From assembly GCF_020731145.1 (NCBI RefSeq), contig NZ_JAJFZN010000002.1, forward strand, positions 850,802-914,801: DNA of 64,000 nucleotides. Direction: 5' to 3'. Source of the stretch: Sneathiella sp. HT1-7 (GTDB lineage Bacteria; Pseudomonadota; Alphaproteobacteria; Sneathiellales; Sneathiellaceae). The translations under genes and the position numbers were made by a program. Below are positions 60,710-64,000 of the stretch, piece by piece (position 1 is the stretch's first letter; each line of letters begins with the position of its first letter). The notes beneath the pieces were generated by a model. It made no database searches. It was given only the letters and a program-made list of their open reading frames with translations, and was not told the DNA's origin.

Positions 60710-62037
60710 GGTGGCCAGGTTCATTGCAAGCTCGCCTGGCGCTCGGATTGGGTCTGGGGCTGGCCATCGTTTGGCTCGTCACCGCATGGATCACGGCCAC
60801 CCTGTTGCAAGGGGAAATGAACGAAGTCTTCGATTCAACGCTCGAAGAAACGGCACAACGTATCCTGCCGCTCGCGGTTTTGGATATTCTTGATCGCGAA
60901 GAACTCGGTATCAGTCAGCGCATCGCTACTCTACGCCAGCACGAGGAATTCTTTACCTATATCGTGCGCGACGATCAGGGACGCGTGCTGTTGCGTTCGC
61001 ACGGGGCCGAAGACGCGGTCTTTCCGCCCTTCGAAGGCTTGGGGTTTCGCCAGACGCCAACACACAGGCTCTATTACGATGCCGCCCTGCAAGGCACGAT
61101 TACTATCGCGGTCGCCGAACCGTTGAACTACCGCATCGAGGTTGCGCGCGAAGCTTTGGTGGGGCTCGCCTTCCCGTTAATTATGGTCATTCCACTTAGT
61201 TTGATTGGGGTTGTTGTTATTGTTTGGCGCAGCCTTGACCCTGTTCGACGTTTTAGTGCCGAGCTGGCTAGTCGCGATGAGTACGATCTGTCGCCAGTAG
61301 ATAATGGCAACCTTCCGAGTGAAATCACACCGGTGGCCGAGGCCGTCAATCAGCTTCTTGATAGGCTACGCCGCGCGATGGAAGCGGAGCGTAGTTTTAC
61401 TGCTAATGCGGCGCATGAGCTTCGCACTCCTGTGGCAGCCGCACTGGCTCAAATCCAGCGGTTGATGACTGAAACCTCTGATGCTGTCGTGAGTCAAAGG
61501 GGGGTGGAGATTGAAGCTTCGCTCAAACGCCTGAACCGGCTTTCGGAAAAATTATTGCAATTAGCCCGCGCGGAAGGTGGACAGCTCCGTCGTAACACTG
61601 CATCAGATATCCGTCCTGTGCTACGCATGATAGTTTCGGAATTCGAGCGGATCGCGGGGACGGAGCGCATCGAGGTTGACTTGCCGGATACGGCAGTACT
61701 GTCTGATATCGATCCGGACGCCTTTGCCATCCTCGTGCGCAATTTGATTGAAAATGGGCTGCGTCACGGAACTGGCGATACTCCTATACAGGTGATAATG
61801 ACTGCGAATGGTTTACTGCGTGTGATAAACGACGGTCCGGTAGTGCCACCAGAGACATTGGCGAAACTCACAGCGCGGTTTGAGCGCGGGCACTCCTTGT
61901 CTGATGGTGGCGGACTGGGTCTGTCCATTGTACAGGCGATCGCTGACGGAACGCAGGCGACGCTTATACTATATTCTCCCGCGCCAGGGAGGGCAGACGG
62001 TTTCGAGGTGGATTTCGAAGTACCGATACGCCATTGA
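60706..62037 (+). CDS. Sensor histidine kinase
   Basis: A 443-residue inner-membrane kinase: first membrane segment (about 12–33), periplasmic sensor (35–150), second membrane segment (152–174), HAMP-like linker, H-box AAHELRTPVAA with His237, N-box NLIENGLRHG (about 344–353) and G-box DGGGLGLSIVQAI. It is coupled to the response regulator by an ATGA overlap. The stimulus is unknown; iron, haem or redox stress would suit the neighbouring genes. Confidence 0.92.
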   Translation: MRWPGSLQARLALGLGLGLAIVWLVTAWITATLLQGEMNEVFDSTLEETAQRILPLAVLDILDREELGISQRIATLRQHEEFFTYIVRDDQGRVLLRSHGAEDAVFPPFEGLGFRQTPTHRLYYDAALQGTITIAVAEPLNYRIEVAREALVGLAFPLIMVIPLSLIGVVVIVWRSLDPVRRFSAELASRDEYDLSPVDNGNLPSEITPVAEAVNQLLDRLRRAMEAERSFTANAAHELRTPVAAALAQIQRLMTETSDAVVSQRGVEIEASLKRLNRLSEKLLQLARAEGGQLRRNTASDIRPVLRMIVSEFERIAGTERIEVDLPDTAVLSDIDPDAFAILVRNLIENGLRHGTGDTPIQVIMTANGLLRVINDGPVVPPETLAKLTARFERGHSLSDGGGLGLSIVQAIADGTQATLILYSPAPGRADGFEVDFEVPIRH

Positions 62038-62192
62038 TTGCGATCCTGCTGCGAACTGCTCGTCGTGGTATTCGCAAACTCGGAACAGCAATTAGGCTTC
62101 AATTAAGCTGCCCCACATAGACGACAATACCAGAATACCTGTATCATCGGCCTATTTCTAACGAGTTTAATGTCGCTCTGTCAGATAGAGAG

Positions 62193-62221
62193 TTGACAAA
62201 TATCCGATGGCATATTAATTA
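62193..62221 (+). promoter_or_regulatory. Promoter of tetR-type gene
   Basis: A perfect TTGACA (62193–62198) is 17 bases from TAATTA (62216–62221), a poor -10 match. The -10 overlaps the palindrome at 62219–62236, so repressor binding there would block transcription. Confidence 0.45.
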
Positions 62222-62236
62222 GTGATTAATAACTAA
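62219..62236. promoter_or_regulatory. Probable TetR operator
   Basis: TTAGTGATT / AATAACTAA is an 18-base palindrome with one mismatched pair, 20 bases before the TetR start. TetR-family repressors usually bind such sites next to their own genes. The same stretch also fits TTAA-N7-TTAA, probably because it is AT-rich. Confidence 0.5.
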
Positions 62237-62255
62237 CTAAATGGGATTCTGTATA

Positions 62256-62885
62256 ATGCGCGTTCGTAAACCTGCCGAAACCCGCAAGTCTGAAATCATT
62301 GACGCCACCCTTCGTCTGGCTGACAAGCTTGGGCCTGACCGGCTGACAACAGAGACAATTGCGGAGGCCGTGGGACTCACCCAGCCGGGAATATTCCGGC
62401 ATTTCCCGAAGAAACAGGATTTATGGGAGGCGGTGGCCGCACGCGTTGGGGCAATGATGGAAACGCGCTGGAAAAAAGCCGAGAGCGGCGATACTCCTGC
62501 AACAGACAGGATACGCGCGCTCATCGGCGCACAACTGCGGCTGATCCAATCCACTCCTGCAATCCCCGCCATTCTTTTTTCGCGGGAACTACATACCAAG
62601 AACAAGGGGCTCCGCACCGCCTTTTTTGGACTTATGAGCCGCTTTCACAAGGTGATCGCTGATTTAGTGGCACAAGCCTGTGCAGCGGGTGAGCTGAACG
62701 AAGATATCGATCCCGACGATGCTGCCTATCTTATTATCGGATTAGTGCAGGGGCTTGCTGTGAGATGGTCCATCAGTGGCCGGAACTTTGATCTGACGGA
62801 CGAAGGAAACCGCCTTCTTGAACTTCAACTAAAGGGCCTCGCTTATGGAAATGCGGGGACTGGCGAAGAAAGGAACGCATCATGA
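62256..62885 (+). CDS. TetR-family regulator
   Basis: A 209-residue repressor: N-terminal helix-turn-helix (about 25–50, TTETIAEAVGLTQPGIFRHFP) and a C-terminal ligand-binding helical domain. The ATG at 62256 is preferred to 62241. It overlaps the membrane fusion protein by an ATGA, so it presumably regulates the efflux operon. Confidence 0.88.
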   Translation: MRVRKPAETRKSEIIDATLRLADKLGPDRLTTETIAEAVGLTQPGIFRHFPKKQDLWEAVAARVGAMMETRWKKAESGDTPATDRIRALIGAQLRLIQSTPAIPAILFSRELHTKNKGLRTAFFGLMSRFHKVIADLVAQACAAGELNEDIDPDDAAYLIIGLVQGLAVRWSISGRNFDLTDEGNRLLELQLKGLAYGNAGTGEERNAS

Positions 62886-64000
62886 GAACACGTCTTTTCC
62901 GGTATCTTTTGCTCCTGCTGGCAATTGGCGCCGTTGCTGCGGCTGTTTTCCTTTTCATCTTCATGCGTCCGTTGCCGGTGGAGATTGCGCACCCTGCCGA
63001 AAATGTGCCGATACAGGTCTTTGGACTTGGCACCGTGGAGGCCCGCATCCTGTCGAAAGTCGGTTTTGAAGTCGGTGCCGCGCTTGTCGAGTTGAATGCC
63101 GATCAAGGCGACTGGGTGAAAGAAGGCGATATCCTGGCGCGGTTGCACAGCGCCGAACAGGAAGCCCGCGTTGCCAAGGCGAAAGCTGGCATCGTCAACG
63201 TGGAAGCGGTGGTAAAGATGGCGGAAGCCGCCGTCGGTAAAGCACGTGCCGTTCTCGCTCAGAAGCAACAAACGAACAAACGTAAACAAGCGTTAGTTGC
63301 CCGGCAGACGGTCTCTGCCGAAAGCGCCGAGGAAGCTCAAATGGAGCAAGACGTGGCCGCCGCCGAACTGGCAGTGGCGATCAGCGACGTTGATGTCGCA
63401 CGAGCTGCTCTTGAAGACGCCCGAGCGCAATTCAATGTGGAAAAAGTTCTTTTGGATCATCATGTGCTCAGGGCGCCCTATGATGCGATTGTCGTTGAAC
63501 GCCATAAAGAACTCGGCTCGGTCTTGAGCTCCGGTGACGCACTTTTCACGCTGGTGGCTCCGGAAACAGTCTGGGTGCTTGCTTATGTTGATGAAGCGCG
63601 TGCGGGAGATGTGCGGATTAACCAGTCCGCCGAGGTTCGCCTTCGTTCCTTGCCCCGGCAGATGTTCGAAGGCCATATAACCCGCATTGACATTGAAAGC
63701 GATCGTGTAAGTGAAGAGCGCCGCGTCTATATCGCTTGTGATCTCTGCCCGGAAAGCTTTCATCTCGGCGAGCAGGCCGAGATCTTCATTACAACCGGCA
63801 CCCTCGACAAGGCACTTTTGGTGCCGGAAGCCGCAGTCGAACATTTCGACGGAACCAAAGGTACGGTCTGGACTGTCGAGGATGGTGAGCTGCACCGCCG
63901 TGATGTCGTCTTCGGCCAGAGAACTCTCGATTCCCGACTTGAAATTACCGATGGTCTACCGGAAGGGGCACGTGTCGTCACCGCACTTCGTCCGGGGTTG
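62882..64000 (+). CDS. RND efflux membrane fusion protein (3' end beyond window)
   Basis: 373 codons visible with no stop. An N-terminal membrane anchor (about 5–27), a lipoyl half-domain (about 40–95), a coiled-coil hairpin (about 95–185, Ala/Glu/Val heptads), the second lipoyl half (about 190–225, RAPYDAIVVERHKELGS) and a beta-barrel domain make it an HlyD/AcrA-type periplasmic adaptor. Its pump should follow outside the window. Confidence 0.9.
   Translation, partial: MRTRLFRYLLLLLAIGAVAAAVFLFIFMRPLPVEIAHPAENVPIQVFGLGTVEARILSKVGFEVGAALVELNADQGDWVKEGDILARLHSAEQEARVAKAKAGIVNVEAVVKMAEAAVGKARAVLAQKQQTNKRKQALVARQTVSAESAEEAQMEQDVAAAELAVAISDVDVARAALEDARAQFNVEKVLLDHHVLRAPYDAIVVERHKELGSVLSSGDALFTLVAPETVWVLAYVDEARAGDVRINQSAEVRLRSLPRQMFEGHITRIDIESDRVSEERRVYIACDLCPESFHLGEQAEIFITTGTLDKALLVPEAAVEHFDGTKGTVWTVEDGELHRRDVVFGQRTLDSRLEITDGLPEGARVVTALRPGL

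Noticed and set aside
62215..62229. TTAA-N7-TTAA match resembling a CtrA box
   Set aside because: It lies in a very AT-rich stretch and is part of the palindrome more simply explained as a TetR operator.
1..64000. CRISPR arrays, rRNA genes, tmRNA
   Set aside because: No regularly spaced identical repeats with unique spacers and no rRNA or tmRNA signatures were seen; the TAACAGGG cluster has short, unevenly spaced units and is not a CRISPR.

Overview
The window is chromosomal DNA of a motile, Gram-negative alphaproteobacterium. This rests on the FliX flagellar regulator, the CheL rod-binding protein, a single-cysteine DksA, the order rpoZ–rsh–pyrE–pdxJ–acpS–lepB–rnc–era, and two perfect CtrA-type boxes. 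Gene content resembles Rhodospirillales/Sneathiellales/Kordiimonadales-like bacteria, but there is no 16S gene and the genus is not claimed.

Layout. 1–3382: a PAS histidine kinase (cut by the window edge), a DUF2336 protein and a MarR-family regulator. 3469–18986: a large flagellar block holding flaG-like, flgN-like, cheL, flgI, fliX, dksA, flgH, flgA, flgG, flgF, fliL, fliM, a DUF6468 protein, a MotE-like protein, two tandem MotB-like proteins and a 1221-residue exported TPR protein. Two sigma-54 promoters (ahead of flgI and flgF) and CtrA boxes (ahead of the DUF2336 gene and flaG) suggest a Caulobacter-like flagellar hierarchy. 18983–39327: housekeeping genes, namely a threonine dehydratase-like enzyme, a hydrolase, a haloacid dehalogenase, a soluble lytic transglycosylase, pepN, dapA, smpB, a DUF2235–PilZ fusion, a NYN protein, folK, rpoZ, rsh, pyrE, pdxJ, acpS, lepB, rnc, era and a Sel1 protein.

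39409–53465 is an accessory region. An intact tRNA-Ser(GCT) is followed by a cluster of TAACAGGG repeats. Then come two divergent, tightly overlapping operons: serine recombinase–DUF2924–DUF3489 on one side, ParB-methyltransferase–DUF5681–DUF5681 on the other. The unit ends in the 3' part of an initiator tRNA-fMet gene. Next is a segment bracketed by IS6-family debris. It carries a Mg2+/mechanosensitive operon (MgtE, an MgtE-like soluble partner, MscS, a CNNM/CorC protein), divergent from a rimK-type operon (small protein, retropepsin-like protease, RimK ligase, desuccinylase-like protein). An intact IS6-family element follows and abuts a 47-codon remnant of a short-chain dehydrogenase.

53630–64000: a phasin, a methyltransferase, a DUF302 protein, and an extracytoplasmic flavin/PepSY electron-transfer cluster (ApbE, PepSY-flavodoxin-reductase fusion, DUF2271 protein with a flavinylation-like motif, small PepSY protein) next to a two-component system. 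The window ends with a TetR regulator overlapping an RND-type membrane fusion protein that runs off the edge. By eye the flavin cluster is richer in G+C than the flagellar block, so recent acquisition is possible.
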